Positions 43,498-52,502 are shown, counted from the first letter of the stretch. The stretch is DNA of 62,222 nt from an uncultured Saprospiraceae bacterium (GCA_938015415.1 CALLPK010000052.1:1-62222); one strand, 5' to 3'. The notes: generated from the sequence alone by a model not told the origin. Translations and numbers: made by a program.

Positions 43498-44562
43498 TTA
43501 AGACTTCTTTCCCGAACGTTCGCTATGCTGCTTGCTCTTTTTTACTGGATTCTGATGCATATCGTAGTAAGATTTTCGCTGTCGGGCTATGTCAAGGGCC
43601 AGAAAAATAGCATTTCTAAAAGAAGTTGGGTTAGCCATCCCCTTCCCGGCAATATCGTGAGCAGTTCCGTGGTCGGGAGAAGTTCTGATTCCTTCTAACC
43701 CTGCGGTAAAATTAACACCATTCCCAAAAGATAAAGCTTTGAAGGGAACCAGTCCCTGATCATGGTACATGGCTAGAACACCATCAAATTTTTTGTATAA
43801 ACCGTTTCCAAAAAATCCATCTGCCGGATAAGGACCCATTGCACCGATTCCCTGTTTTTTAGCTTCAATTATCAGGGGGCGAATAGTTTTTTCTTCTTCT
43901 TCCCCGATCACGCCACCGTCCCCAGCGTGAGGATTTAGTCCGAGTACGGCAATGGTGGGCCGTTCGATTCCGAAATCAATTTTGAGCGTTCGGTTAAAAA
44001 TAGATAGTTTATGTTTTAGTCTTTCTTTCGTGATTAGAGCGGTGACTTCTCCGACTGGAACGTGATTGGTGACCAAGCCTACTCTCAGGTTTTCACTGCA
44101 CATCAGCATCAGACTTTCTTTGGTGTCGAAAGCATGTGTCAGAAATTCTGTATGACCGGGGAATCGGAATCCAGATAATTGCATCGCTTTTTTATGGATT
44201 GGAGCCGTGACAAGTGCATCAATCATTCCAGCTTTGAGGTCGTTGGTTGCCTGATCCAGAGATAGCCCTGCAAAGCGACCACCTTGTTCGGTGACACTCC
44301 CAATTTCAATTTTGGTATCTTCGTTCCAGCAGTTGACTACATTGGTCTGGTTCATTTTAAAAGCTTCTCCCGGTGCGATACCCGCAAAGCTAAAATCATC
44401 CAGAGAGATCATATTTTTGTGGTAAGTCACGATTTTGGACGATCCGTAAATTACAGGTAAAAACATTTCTCTTACTCTTCTATCATCGAGTGTTTTTAGA
44501 ATGATTTCTAAGCCAACACCATTCATGTCTCCAATACTGATTCCTATTTTTATCTTTTCCAT
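43498..44562 (-). CDS. pdxA: 4-hydroxythreonine-4-phosphate dehydrogenase PdxA
   Basis: 354 aa. N-terminal GISIGDMNGVGLEIILKTL; metal/substrate residues in FPGHTEFLTH, GLNPHAGDGGVIGEEE, DGVLAMYHDQGLVPFKAL and TSPDHGTAHDIAGKG. It oxidises 4-phosphohydroxy-L-threonine in the DXP-dependent vitamin B6 pathway. Basic C-terminal tail (KKSKQHSERSGKKS). Ends four bases after the aminopeptidase gene starts its own leader, likely cotranscribed with it. Confidence 0.95.
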   Translation of the reverse strand: MEKIKIGISIGDMNGVGLEIILKTLDDRRVREMFLPVIYGSSKIVTYHKNMISLDDFSFAGIAPGEAFKMNQTNVVNCWNEDTKIEIGSVTEQGGRFAGLSLDQATNDLKAGMIDALVTAPIHKKAMQLSGFRFPGHTEFLTHAFDTKESLMLMCSENLRVGLVTNHVPVGEVTALITKERLKHKLSIFNRTLKIDFGIERPTIAVLGLNPHAGDGGVIGEEEEKTIRPLIIEAKKQGIGAMGPYPADGFFGNGLYKKFDGVLAMYHDQGLVPFKALSFGNGVNFTAGLEGIRTSPDHGTAHDIAGKGMANPTSFRNAIFLALDIARQRKSYYDMHQNPVKKSKQHSERSGKKS

Positions 44563-44566
44563 AGTT

Positions 44567-46000
44567 TTAATAATTCTTTAAAAAGTCATATACTAATCTA
44601 ACGCCGACCCCAGTTCCTTCTTTAGTTCGGTAGCCATCTGCTGCTTTAAGGTAAGCAGAGCCGGCGATGTCAAAATGTAGCCAGGGAAAATCAGTGAAGT
44701 ATTCCAAAAATTTTCCGGCCGTAATCATTCCTGCACTTGGGCCACCGAGATTTTTAATGTTTGCAATATTTGATTTTAATTGGGTGTGATATTCTCTCCA
44801 TAAAGGGAAGCGAACCAATCTTTCATAAACTCGGAAACCACTCTTTTCCATTTTTTCGCAGATGGTGTTATTTGCTGTTCCCATGTAGGAAATTCCTTCC
44901 GGTCCGAGTGCCCTGGCTGCTGCTCCGGTAAGCGTAGCAAAGTCAAGCACCAGTTCTGGTTGATATCTTTTGGCATAATGCAAAGCATCTGCTAACACAA
45001 GTCTCCCTTCTGCATCTGTATTTAGTACCTCGACGGTATCTCCACTAAACATTTCTATTACATCGCCTGGAACATAAGCATTTTGTCCCGGTCTGTTGTC
45101 CGTAGAAGGGACGAGTGCAACAACATGCAATGGGAGCTTATTAGCTGCAATGGCAATCATTGAACCAATGACAGTGGCGGCACCTCCCATATCACTTTTC
45201 ATAAAATCCATCGAGTTAGCCGTTGTTTTTAGACTAACTCCGCCCGTATCATATACAATTCCTTTCCCGACGAGTACGATCGGTTTTTTATTTTTTGCTT
45301 TAGCCGGGTTCCATTCTAAAATAGAAAAAGTAGGCGGATCATTACTTCCCCGATTGACTGCTAATAGTCCACCCATTTTTAATTTTTCAATCTTTTTTTT
45401 ATCAAAAACAGTCACTTTAAAACCATATTTTTTGCCAAAAATTCGGGCCTGATTGGCCAGTTCGGGAGCGGTTAAAAAGGATAGCGGTTCGTTGACTAAA
45501 TCGCGGGCATGAAAGGTCGCAGCAATAATATTTTGTAGTTCTTTCACCTGAGCAGTTGATAAATCCTCTTTAATTATCTTGATAGATTTCAGGCATTTTT
45601 TTCTTTCAGACTTATTGTTAAAATATTTTATAAACTGATAATTACCCAAGGCTAACCCTTCCACAAATGCTCCTAACATGTTAACCGGATGAACGTTGGA
45701 GACCACCACCGATTCAATTTTATAGTGATTAATGGTTGATAGTAAATCATTACCCGCCAGGCGAACATCTTCGCAGCGGAGTGACTCTTCTTGCTCTGAG
45801 TTTAGAAATTGAATAATAAGATTTCCTTTTTGACGAGGAATAAACACAGAGTTGATTTCTTTTTTCGCTGCTTTTTTTACATATCCCGCACCTTCCTCAT
45901 TGAGCATTTCAGTAGCCCAGTCGAGCATTTTACGGTCTGCGAGCAGAATAAGTGTATCCGTTGATTTTATCGACTTTGTTACCGAAATATTGGTATTCAT
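44567..46000 (-). CDS. Leucyl aminopeptidase (M17, PepA-like)
   Basis: 477 aa. N-terminal macro-like domain to about 165; C-terminal catalytic domain with metal ligands in VGKGIVYDTGGVSLK, DFMKSDMGGAATV and NTDAEGRLVLADAL, where the catalytic Arg is also found. M17 enzymes are hexameric, cytoplasmic, two-metal aminopeptidases. Full length, no disruption. Precedes pdxA by 4 bases. Confidence 0.94.
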   Translation of the reverse strand: MNTNISVTKSIKSTDTLILLADRKMLDWATEMLNEEGAGYVKKAAKKEINSVFIPRQKGNLIIQFLNSEQEESLRCEDVRLAGNDLLSTINHYKIESVVVSNVHPVNMLGAFVEGLALGNYQFIKYFNNKSERKKCLKSIKIIKEDLSTAQVKELQNIIAATFHARDLVNEPLSFLTAPELANQARIFGKKYGFKVTVFDKKKIEKLKMGGLLAVNRGSNDPPTFSILEWNPAKAKNKKPIVLVGKGIVYDTGGVSLKTTANSMDFMKSDMGGAATVIGSMIAIAANKLPLHVVALVPSTDNRPGQNAYVPGDVIEMFSGDTVEVLNTDAEGRLVLADALHYAKRYQPELVLDFATLTGAAARALGPEGISYMGTANNTICEKMEKSGFRVYERLVRFPLWREYHTQLKSNIANIKNLGGPSAGMITAGKFLEYFTDFPWLHFDIAGSAYLKAADGYRTKEGTGVGVRLVYDFLKNY

Positions 46001-46142
46001 CCGTTTTTTTTAAAATTAAGGGCTATTTTGCGATAATTAGAGATTGTCCAAATTTTCACAATTTTGCGAAATAGTAAGACATAGATAAGGATTTTAATAA
46101 AATCCTGGCGTAATTAACTCAATTCACAAAGATAACTAAAAC

Positions 46143-46925
46143 TTGAAGGCAAAAAAATCCTACGGTCAACACTTTCTTACCAACGAAGCAATTTGTATGG
46201 AAATCGCCAATAGCTTGGTGAAAATAGATCAGTATCCGCTGATTATTGAAATTGGGCCGGGTCAGGGAATGTTGACCAAATACTTATTAAAAAAAGAACC
46301 GGAACTGATCGTGGTAGAAGCAGATCGGGATATGGTAAGTTATTTACAGCATAATTATCCTGAACTGAAGCAACAAATAGCACCAGCCGATTTTCTTAAG
46401 CTGGACTTGGCGCAGTTGAGCTCCGACCGTAGTTTTGGACTGATTGGTAACTTTCCTTATAATATATCTTCGCAGATTTTATTTAAAATGCTGGAGTATA
46501 AATCGTTGATACCTGAGATGGTGGGAATGTTTCAGAAAGAAGTGGCGCAGCGGGTTATCTCCGGGCCGGGAAGTAAAGTATATGGTGTAATTAGTGTGTT
46601 AATTCAGGCATATTACTCTGGCGAATACCTGTTTGACGTTGGTCCGGAAGAATTTAATCCACCACCTAAAGTTCAATCTGGCGTTATTCGATTAACTCGA
46701 AAAGAAAATCAAAATTTGGGATGTGATTATGCGCTGTTTCGCAGAGTGGTCAAGCAGGCGTTTAGCCAGCGGCGGAAGATGCTACGCAATACAATGAAAA
46801 TGTTTTTAAAAGATGATCCAATATTAGAGGGCGATCTTTTTAAGGAAAGGCCCGAGCAGTTATCGGTGGAGGCTTTTGTTGAACTTTCTAATTTGATTGC
46901 GAAAAAGGAAGCAGAAAAAAAATAA
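46143..46925 (+). CDS. rsmA: 16S rRNA dimethyladenosine transferase RsmA (KsgA)
   Basis: 260 aa from a TTG (46143), required because the invariant SYGQHFL motif starts at residue 6. SAM motif IEIGPGQGMLTKYLL, catalytic NFPYNISSQI, C-terminal small domain with FSQRRKMLRNTMK. It dimethylates A1518/A1519 of 16S rRNA. No close upstream partner. The YqeY gene follows on the same strand. Confidence 0.95.
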   Translation: MKAKKSYGQHFLTNEAICMEIANSLVKIDQYPLIIEIGPGQGMLTKYLLKKEPELIVVEADRDMVSYLQHNYPELKQQIAPADFLKLDLAQLSSDRSFGLIGNFPYNISSQILFKMLEYKSLIPEMVGMFQKEVAQRVISGPGSKVYGVISVLIQAYYSGEYLFDVGPEEFNPPPKVQSGVIRLTRKENQNLGCDYALFRRVVKQAFSQRRKMLRNTMKMFLKDDPILEGDLFKERPEQLSVEAFVELSNLIAKKEAEKK

Positions 46926-47018
46926 GAATTTTTATCAACTATTTTTAAGTTGGAACTAAAAAGCATAAAATCTGTTGAATTAGAAGCAGATTATATTTAT
47001 CAATACAAATAGTAAAAA

Positions 47019-47465
47019 ATGAGTTTAGAAACTAAAATCGTTGCTGATTTAAAAGAAGCGATGAAGGCTAAAGACAAAGTAAGTTTGCGTGGAATTCGTG
47101 CCATTAAAACTGCTTTAATGAATTTAAAAACCGACGGCACTAACACCGAAATTACCGAACAGGTAGAAATTTCTTTATTACAAAAGATGTTAAAGCAGCG
47201 AAAAGAATCACTTTCTATTTATGAAGAGCAGGGACGGGATGAACTGGCCGCCACCGAAAAGGAAGAGATTGCCATTATTGAAAAATACTTACCAGAACAA
47301 ATGGATGAGGCGACCCTGGAAAAAGTCGTGGGCGAAATCATCGAAAAAACGGGTGCTACTTCTATGAAGGATATGGGTAAAGTGATGGGTATGGCCAGCA
47401 AGCAACTCGCCGGCCAGGCAGACGGAAAAGCGATTTCCGCCGTCGTAAAAAAACTACTCGCTTAG
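47019..47465 (+). CDS. GatB/YqeY domain protein
   Basis: 148 aa, typical size. Conserved stretches LKEAMKAKDKVSLRGIRAIK, LLQKMLKQRKESLSIYEEQG, EEIAIIEKYLPEQM and DMGKVMGMASKQLAGQADGK. The domain resembles the tail of the GatB amidotransferase subunit and is thought to bind tRNA, though free-standing YqeY has no settled function. Terminator 13 bases later. Confidence 0.95.
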   Translation: MSLETKIVADLKEAMKAKDKVSLRGIRAIKTALMNLKTDGTNTEITEQVEISLLQKMLKQRKESLSIYEEQGRDELAATEKEEIAIIEKYLPEQMDEATLEKVVGEIIEKTGATSMKDMGKVMGMASKQLAGQADGKAISAVVKKLLA

Positions 47466-47477
47466 GAAAAAACAAAT

Positions 47478-47516
47478 AATTGTCGGTCTTGGCTTATAGC
47501 AGAGACCGACAATTTT
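47478..47516 (+). terminator. Intrinsic terminator after yqeY
   Basis: AATTGTCGGTCT (47478-47489) pairs perfectly with AGACCGACAATT (47503-47514), followed by TT and AT-rich sequence. Confidence 0.9.
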
Positions 47517-47631
47517 ACATCCACCAATTCATAGGAATTAGAATGACGAACTTGTAATCCTCCCCTACAAACCAAGTCGAAACGATTACCCGGAAAGAAT
47601 TACAATATTATAATTTTTATTCAAATTCAAA

Positions 47632-47738
47632 TCGGGATCAGTCAGTTATCTAAAAACGCCACCCGTCCGCTTACGCGGTGCCTTCCTTTGCCGCATTGTT
47701 ATGCGTCACCCTCCTTTCAGTCGGGATCAGTCAGTTAT
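47632..47738. repeat. 18-bp direct repeat flanking a 71-bp GC-richer insert
   Basis: TCGGGATCAGTCAGTTAT occurs exactly at 47632-47649 and 47721-47738. The 71 bases between (CTAAAAACGCCACCCGTCCG...) are GC-richer than their surroundings. The second copy contains the stop codon of the minus-strand TrpF-like gene. It looks like a duplicated target or a small inserted segment. Confidence 0.75.
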
Positions 47739-48370
47739 ACCGTCCGTAACGGTTCTAATGCCTCAAAAATTTCATCAAGCTCATCAAAGGATTTCAAACC
47801 GACCTTTTCTTCTTCGCCACCTGCCAGGCTAATTCCTAATGGTTTAATATCCTGTGTAATTTCTTCCAGTGAATAAGTCTTTAGCCCCGTCCTGATAAAA
47901 ACAGGAAATTGTTTTGTTAGTCCGCTTAGCCAACTGACGGGGAATTGTTTTTGAAAGTCATTAATTGACGCATTCTTTTCAAAATCTAAAATAAAATATT
48001 CGGCCATTTCATTAATTGTCAAAAGATCAATCAATGCTTCCGGCTCCAAATGCGTCTCCATAACAATATTCATAATCATAGGGACGGAGAGTTGAAGCGC
48101 AGATAAATTAGCAAATCTCGAGACCTCTACCGCATCAAGACCTAATAAATCGACCGATTGACGGATGAGGTCAACATCAAGTCCACTGAATTCTCCTACC
48201 ATTTTGGGACCTTCTACCCATTCTTTTATGGCGGCCATCTGCGCAGGTGCGACAACGTGATCCTGGCCCGGTTCGAGACCAAATCCCAGCCATTCTACGC
48301 CCCATGCGGCAAAATACCTCGCATCTGTGAGATTAGTGATTTGGCTAGCTTTTATTTGTGGATTATACAT
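47735..48370 (-). CDS. TrpF-like (phosphoribosylanthranilate isomerase fold) protein lacking the catalytic Cys
   Basis: 211 aa, the length of TrpF. N-terminal IKASQITNLTDARYFAAWGV aligns with the family's KICGITNLEDA, but Cys is Ser9 and the Gly is Gln10. The phosphate-binding SGVE-x2-PGxKD motif appears as LAGGEEEKVGLKSFDE near 183-198. The Asp acid/base region is not evident. Fold is retained, canonical isomerase activity is unlikely. No other trp genes are near. Could be a conserved Bacteroidota paralogue with another role. Confidence 0.7.
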   Translation of the reverse strand: MYNPQIKASQITNLTDARYFAAWGVEWLGFGLEPGQDHVVAPAQMAAIKEWVEGPKMVGEFSGLDVDLIRQSVDLLGLDAVEVSRFANLSALQLSVPMIMNIVMETHLEPEALIDLLTINEMAEYFILDFEKNASINDFQKQFPVSWLSGLTKQFPVFIRTGLKTYSLEEITQDIKPLGISLAGGEEEKVGLKSFDELDEIFEALEPLRTV

Positions 48371-48658
48371 CTATTTAGTGTTCAGTATTGTGAAAAGTTG
48401 ATTTTGTAAAATTTTATTTTTAACTTAATAAACTATAACCTGATTTTCAGCGTTAGATGAAAGTGATATAGAAATAAACGAAGTTGAAGGATAACGGGCA
48501 TAGTATTTGCCTTTTTGATAATAAGACATAACGCACACATCTTTTCCTCCCTGCATAACCAACCAATATTTTCAACAACGTTTTCCTTTCGAAATCAAAT
48601 AGTATCTTAGGCACCGTAAAAGTAAGCAATCTCTTGCACGGACTAAAATTCTATACAC

Positions 48659-48997
48659 ATGAGTAATGAAAATTATGTTGAACAGGTTTATTTTTTAACA
48701 AGAAAAATTCCTATTGGAAAAGTAACCACTTACGGTGCTATTTCGAAATTTCTAACCCTTGGTTCTGCCCGTATGGTAGGCTGGGCATTGAATAAAAGTT
48801 TTACGGCTGAAAATGTCCCCGCACATCGAGTCGTTAATCGAAAAGGCGAACTGAGTGGTCGTAATCATTTTGCGACGCCTACTTTGATGCAGGAATTGTT
48901 AGAAAAAGAAGGAGTAACCATAAAAGATAATTGTGTGGTTTCTTTAGCAACCCATTTTTGGGACCCAAACTTAGAACTTGATGACTACTTTGACTAA
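48659..48997 (+). CDS. Alkyltransferase-like protein (MGMT family without active-site Cys)
   Basis: 112 aa, MGMT C-terminal domain only. Conserved VYFLTRKIPIGKVTTYGAIS, ALNKSF, then PAHRVVNRKGELSG. The active Cys of PCHR is Ala55, as in alkyltransferase-like (ATL) proteins, which bind O6-alkylguanine and flag it for nucleotide-excision repair rather than repairing it directly. Full length. Preceded by a TAGTATCTT promoter-like box at about 48600. Confidence 0.9.
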   Translation: MSNENYVEQVYFLTRKIPIGKVTTYGAISKFLTLGSARMVGWALNKSFTAENVPAHRVVNRKGELSGRNHFATPTLMQELLEKEGVTIKDNCVVSLATHFWDPNLELDDYFD

Positions 48998-49085
48998 ATA
49001 GTGTGCTGTATCATTTTATTTACAGCAGGCTGCATTTAAAACCAGATGGTTCGTCCTGAGGGCAACTGTCAAATCCTGTTGGCTT

Positions 49086-49631
49086 ATGAATATGCAAAGA
49101 ATTAGTCTAATCGTAGTGGGTGCCTTATTACTTTTTATGGGTACCAGTTCCACCACTACCGATACCATCTACTGGACCGAAGATTACAAGCTGACCTGGA
49201 ATGATTTTAAAGGTCAACCCGATTATAATATCAAAACTATCTCGGCGCTCTCTTCCTCCGGACTCATGCATTCGAAAGGATGTAAGGATGGTATAATTAA
49301 ATACGAAGTCCTTTCTTATTTTGAAAAAAGAGAAAGCTGGGTAAAAGCGGAAGCTTACACTGATCATCATCTCAAGCACGAACAAATCCATTTTGATATT
49401 ACTGAATTGTACGCCCGTAAACTGCGTAGAGCCTTGTCAGAGCAAAATTTTAAATGTGGACAAGAGGAGGCCTTCGAATATTACGTCAGCCAGTTTATTA
49501 AAGATTGGCATGAGGTTCAACACAATTATGATTCTACCTCCCGGCACAGCATCAATAGAGAAGTACAGGCAGAATGGTCCCAAAGAATTGAAATAGAACT
49601 GCTTTTACTGGACGAATATCGCAGTAGATAA
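49086..49631 (+). CDS. DUF922 putative zinc-metalloprotease-like exported protein
   Basis: 181 aa. Signal peptide (MNMQRISLIVVGALLLFMGT). Mature part WTEDYKLTWNDFKGQPDY is the DUF922 start; HEQIHFD (H98, E99, H102, D104) is an HExxH-like motif followed by E107 and so could bind zinc. C-terminal helices include HSINREVQAEWSQRIE. Proteolytic activity is inferred only from motif; the family has no assigned function. Confidence 0.85.
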   Translation: MNMQRISLIVVGALLLFMGTSSTTTDTIYWTEDYKLTWNDFKGQPDYNIKTISALSSSGLMHSKGCKDGIIKYEVLSYFEKRESWVKAEAYTDHHLKHEQIHFDITELYARKLRRALSEQNFKCGQEEAFEYYVSQFIKDWHEVQHNYDSTSRHSINREVQAEWSQRIEIELLLLDEYRSR

Positions 49632-49745
49632 CCAAACGACGGCAGAAATAGGAAATAAATTCTTATTGATACAATATGTATTTGTTAAATTAAGTTAAAT
49701 GGTTGTTCATCACTAATAATTAATTATTTAAACTAAAAAGCTTAT

Positions 49746-49979
49746 ATGAAGCAAAAATCTACACCAAACATTTTGATTAAATACATTTATAAGGAAACAA
49801 CTATAACCGAAACACTGGCAATCAACGAAGCTCTTTTAACGGACTTCCAACTACACCAGCAGTATCAGGAATTGTTGTTCGCTCAACGTCAGCTACCTAA
49901 AGTAAAATTTGATGCTAAAAAAAGTACACTCAATAGCATCCTTAATTACAGCAAACAAGCAACGCTGGAAACTCATTGA
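49746..49979 (+). CDS. Small conserved-looking protein of unknown function
   Basis: 77 aa, soluble. Starts MKQKSTPNILIKYIYKETTI and contains helices EALLTDFQLHQQYQELLFAQ and STLNSILNYSKQ. Basic and hydrophobic but with no membrane segment. A strong terminator follows 20 bases after the stop and an AT-rich leader precedes it, supporting expression. No family recognised. Confidence 0.6.
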   Translation: MKQKSTPNILIKYIYKETTITETLAINEALLTDFQLHQQYQELLFAQRQLPKVKFDAKKSTLNSILNYSKQATLETH

Positions 49980-49998
49980 GTTTGTTTTAATCAAAGAG

Positions 49999-50033
49999 AA
50001 AGCCCTTTACACAACGAGTGTAAAGGGCTTTTC
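49999..50033 (+). terminator. Intrinsic terminator after the small gene
   Basis: AAAGCCCTTTACAC (49999-50012) pairs perfectly with GTGTAAAGGGCTTT (50018-50031) around AACGA and ends in T residues. Confidence 0.9.
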
Positions 50034-50086
50034 TGTATGGGTTCTTTCGAGTGATTTTTCATTTTCTTTAATTCTGCCTACAAGGC

Positions 50087-50106
50087 GCGGTCGAGTGAGG
50101 CAAGAA
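50087..50106 (+). repeat. Second copy of the GCGGTCGAGTGARGCAAGAA word
   Basis: GCGGTCGAGTGAGGCAAGAA, 19/20 identical to 313-332 but without the surrounding 15-bp palindrome arms. Sits between a terminator and the coaX 3' end. Confidence 0.6.
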
Positions 50107-50164
50107 TCATGGTTTTTAACCCCGAAAGATAAGGACAAAAGGCTATATCTACAGAGCCAATTTG

Positions 50165-50947
50165 TTAATGAGTGCGAGGACTATTATTCACCTGTTCTCC
50201 GATCAACACGAGCCCTTCCAGCGTTAGTTGTCTGTTCTTTTTATCAAAAACCCCGTCCAAATCTTCTAGCACATTCAGAAGTCCACCGGTAGCGATGACT
50301 TTGGTGTCTGCTCCTAGTTCTGCTTTTATTCGTTCCAGCAGATAACGTACCATACCCGTATAACCCATCGTGACGCCGGCCTGAATCGCTTCGATCGTAT
50401 TCTTGCCTAAAGCTGACTTAGGTACTTCTAACGGTACTTGTGGTAACTGCGCCGTATGTTGCAGTAAAGATTTGACGGCCGTTTTTAAACCTGGCGCAAT
50501 TGCGACGCCAGCTAGTTGGCCATTATCTAAAATACTGGTAAAGGTCAATGCGGTTCCAAAATCTACGATGACACATTTTTGGTTAAAATGATCGTAAGCT
50601 GCCACGGCATTGGCAACGAGGTCTGCACCAATTTCTATCTTATTGATGACCTCAATATTCAGCTGATCATAAATATCTGCATTAACAATAATTAGCGGTT
50701 GATCGGTCAGTTGGCGAAGTGCGGCCGCAATTTTTACCGTAAGGTCTGGTACGACACTACTAAGGACCATTTGTTTAATATCAGTCGTTTTTACACGGGC
50801 TTCCAGGAATTCAGAAGCAATCCGGTAAGACCAGGTTTGTTGATTTAGCGCATCACTGGATGGCATCCGCCAGATATGTTTTTGGGTGTGGGCCTGATAA
50901 ATACCCAGAACTGTATCTGTATTTCCACAATCAATCACTAAAATCAT
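50165..50947 (-). CDS. coaX: Type III pantothenate kinase CoaX
   Basis: 260 aa. ASKHA-fold: ATP-binding MILVIDCGNTDTVLGIY at the N-terminus, IGADLVANAVAAYDHF (pantothenate site, with conserved Asp), IVDFGTALTFTSI and the GVTMGYTGMVRYLLERI stretch. It phosphorylates pantothenate, the first step to CoA, without feedback by CoA. Monocistronic. Confidence 0.95.
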   Translation of the reverse strand: MILVIDCGNTDTVLGIYQAHTQKHIWRMPSSDALNQQTWSYRIASEFLEARVKTTDIKQMVLSSVVPDLTVKIAAALRQLTDQPLIIVNADIYDQLNIEVINKIEIGADLVANAVAAYDHFNQKCVIVDFGTALTFTSILDNGQLAGVAIAPGLKTAVKSLLQHTAQLPQVPLEVPKSALGKNTIEAIQAGVTMGYTGMVRYLLERIKAELGADTKVIATGGLLNVLEDLDGVFDKKNRQLTLEGLVLIGEQVNNSPRTH

Positions 50948-51053
50948 TTTATTATCTTTTTTATGGTAAACATTTTTTAGCCTTGAACAACTTATATTTA
51001 TTATGAACCTTCGCTAAATTGGTATTGCCAAGTTACCGTAAAAATAGATAACT

Positions 51054-51405
51054 ATGTCGACAACTCCTTCAGAAACGCAGGTCTTTCCCACAGTTAGCGT
51101 ACGTAAAGTCTTTCTTGCTCTTTCTAGAACATATAGATAGTAGACCATCGATTTTATAGCTACTTTAGAAAAAAGAAATAACTTTCGGGAAACGCTGATC
51201 AGCGCCTGGAATGGTCACTTTTACGCCACCCGAGCCGCCGAGGTAATGGGTGTTTTAGACCTGGGAGGACTCATCCGAATGGGTATTAGTATAATGCAAC
51301 AGAAGAAATTGACAGGACTTTAGGGGTGTCCAACGTTGAGAGGAGCGTTAAATTTTCCTTCCGAATTTGCGCAGAAAAAAAGCGACCGAAGGAAGTGTTT
51401 GACTA
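51054..51405 (+). pseudogene. Decayed C-terminal remnant of a class V aminotransferase (cysteine-desulfurase-like)
   Basis: One frame reads from 51054 through FPTVSVRKVFLALSRTYR, then two in-frame TAG codons (51138, 51141), then TIDFIATLEKRNNF and SAWNGHFYATRAAEVMGVLD to a stop at 51321. A frameshift near 51290 would restore ATEEIDRTL. The pattern PTVS / WNGHFYA / LGGLIRMGIS / TEEIDRTL fits the C-terminal end of cysteine-desulfurase-like class V aminotransferases. The N-terminal two-thirds, with the PLP lysine, is missing. Family call is by eye. Confidence 0.65.
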
Positions 51406-51452
51406 AGCAAATTCGGAATTAAAGAAAATTTATGAGCGACTCGAGATAAACA

Positions 51453-52502
51453 TTACTTAAAAGACCAGTCGTACTTATTGATTCCTTTAATCGCCTCTGT
51501 TAGTAATGCAATGGTCGCCAGAATATCTTTTTTATGAGCCATTTCGATTGTCTGGTGCATGTTTCGCAAAGGAATAGAAATCGCACCAGCGATAGAACCA
51601 TTTTTTCCGTAGCGTTGTATTCCAGCTGTATCTGTTCCACCGGCAGGAAGTACCTCCGGTTGCCATTTAATTTTTTTCTTATCGCCGATTTTTTTCAAAT
51701 AACTGACCATTCGGTAATCGCAGATGGTAGAACCATCCTTTATTTTAATGGCCGTTCCCATGCCAAGTTTAGTGATCTTTTCGTGACCTTGAGCACCTGG
51801 AACATCAAACGCGATGGTTACATCAAGTCCAAAACCATAGTCGGGATTAATGCGGTGAGCTGCGGAAATTGCCCCCCGTAATCCTACCTCCTCTTGAACT
51901 GTAAACACGGCGTATAAATCGTAAGGAATTTTACGACCTTTCAGTTTTTTAAGCGTTTCTAATAAAATATAAACAGACAAACGATTGTCCATAGATTTAG
52001 AATTGATACATTCTCCCATTTCGATCAATTCCCGCTCGCGGGTAATTGGATTTCCGATTTCTACGATTTTTTTTACCTCTTTGGCTGGAAGCCCCGTATC
52101 AATATAATATTCCGAAATAGGAATAGGCTTACCCCTTTCTTCGGCCGACATCAGGTGAATAGGTTTACAACCCATCACGCCGATAATATTCTTAGTGCCA
52201 TGAACAATCACCCGTTGAGAAGTGAGCGTTTTGGGATCAAATCCACCGAGTGGGTGAAAGCGAATAAAACCGTCATCATCAATGTGGCTGACCATAAAAC
52301 CGATTTCATCCATATGCGCCGCGACCATCACTTTTTTGTCTTCGGTCCCTTTTTTTACCGCAATAACGTTACCCATCGCGTCGGTATAAACTTCGTCGGC
52401 TAATCCTTTTAGTTCATTGAGAACTAGTTCGCGGATTTTTTGCTCAAAACCCGGAGCTCCAGGTGTTTCGCATATCTTTTTTAATAATTTGATGTCAACC
52501 AT
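51453..52502 (-). CDS. M42-family metallopeptidase (CelM/FrvX-like)
   Basis: 349 aa. Metal-binding residues: H-x-D in VAAHMDEIGFMVSHID, D in SKSMDNRLSVYILLE, EE in FTVQEEVGLRGA, D in GFGLDVTIAFDVPG and the late His in RNMHQTIEMAHKKD. M42 enzymes form tetrahedral aminopeptidase complexes that degrade peptides. Full length and intact. A clear neighbour of cinA (divergent). Confidence 0.93.
   Translation of the reverse strand: MVDIKLLKKICETPGAPGFEQKIRELVLNELKGLADEVYTDAMGNVIAVKKGTEDKKVMVAAHMDEIGFMVSHIDDDGFIRFHPLGGFDPKTLTSQRVIVHGTKNIIGVMGCKPIHLMSAEERGKPIPISEYYIDTGLPAKEVKKIVEIGNPITRERELIEMGECINSKSMDNRLSVYILLETLKKLKGRKIPYDLYAVFTVQEEVGLRGAISAAHRINPDYGFGLDVTIAFDVPGAQGHEKITKLGMGTAIKIKDGSTICDYRMVSYLKKIGDKKKIKWQPEVLPAGGTDTAGIQRYGKNGSIAGAISIPLRNMHQTIEMAHKKDILATIALLTEAIKGINKYDWSFK

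Noticed and set aside
49909-50292. 127-codon plus-strand ORF overlapping the small gene, terminator and coaX
   Set aside because: It overlaps a strong terminator and the conserved CoaX C-terminus in antisense.
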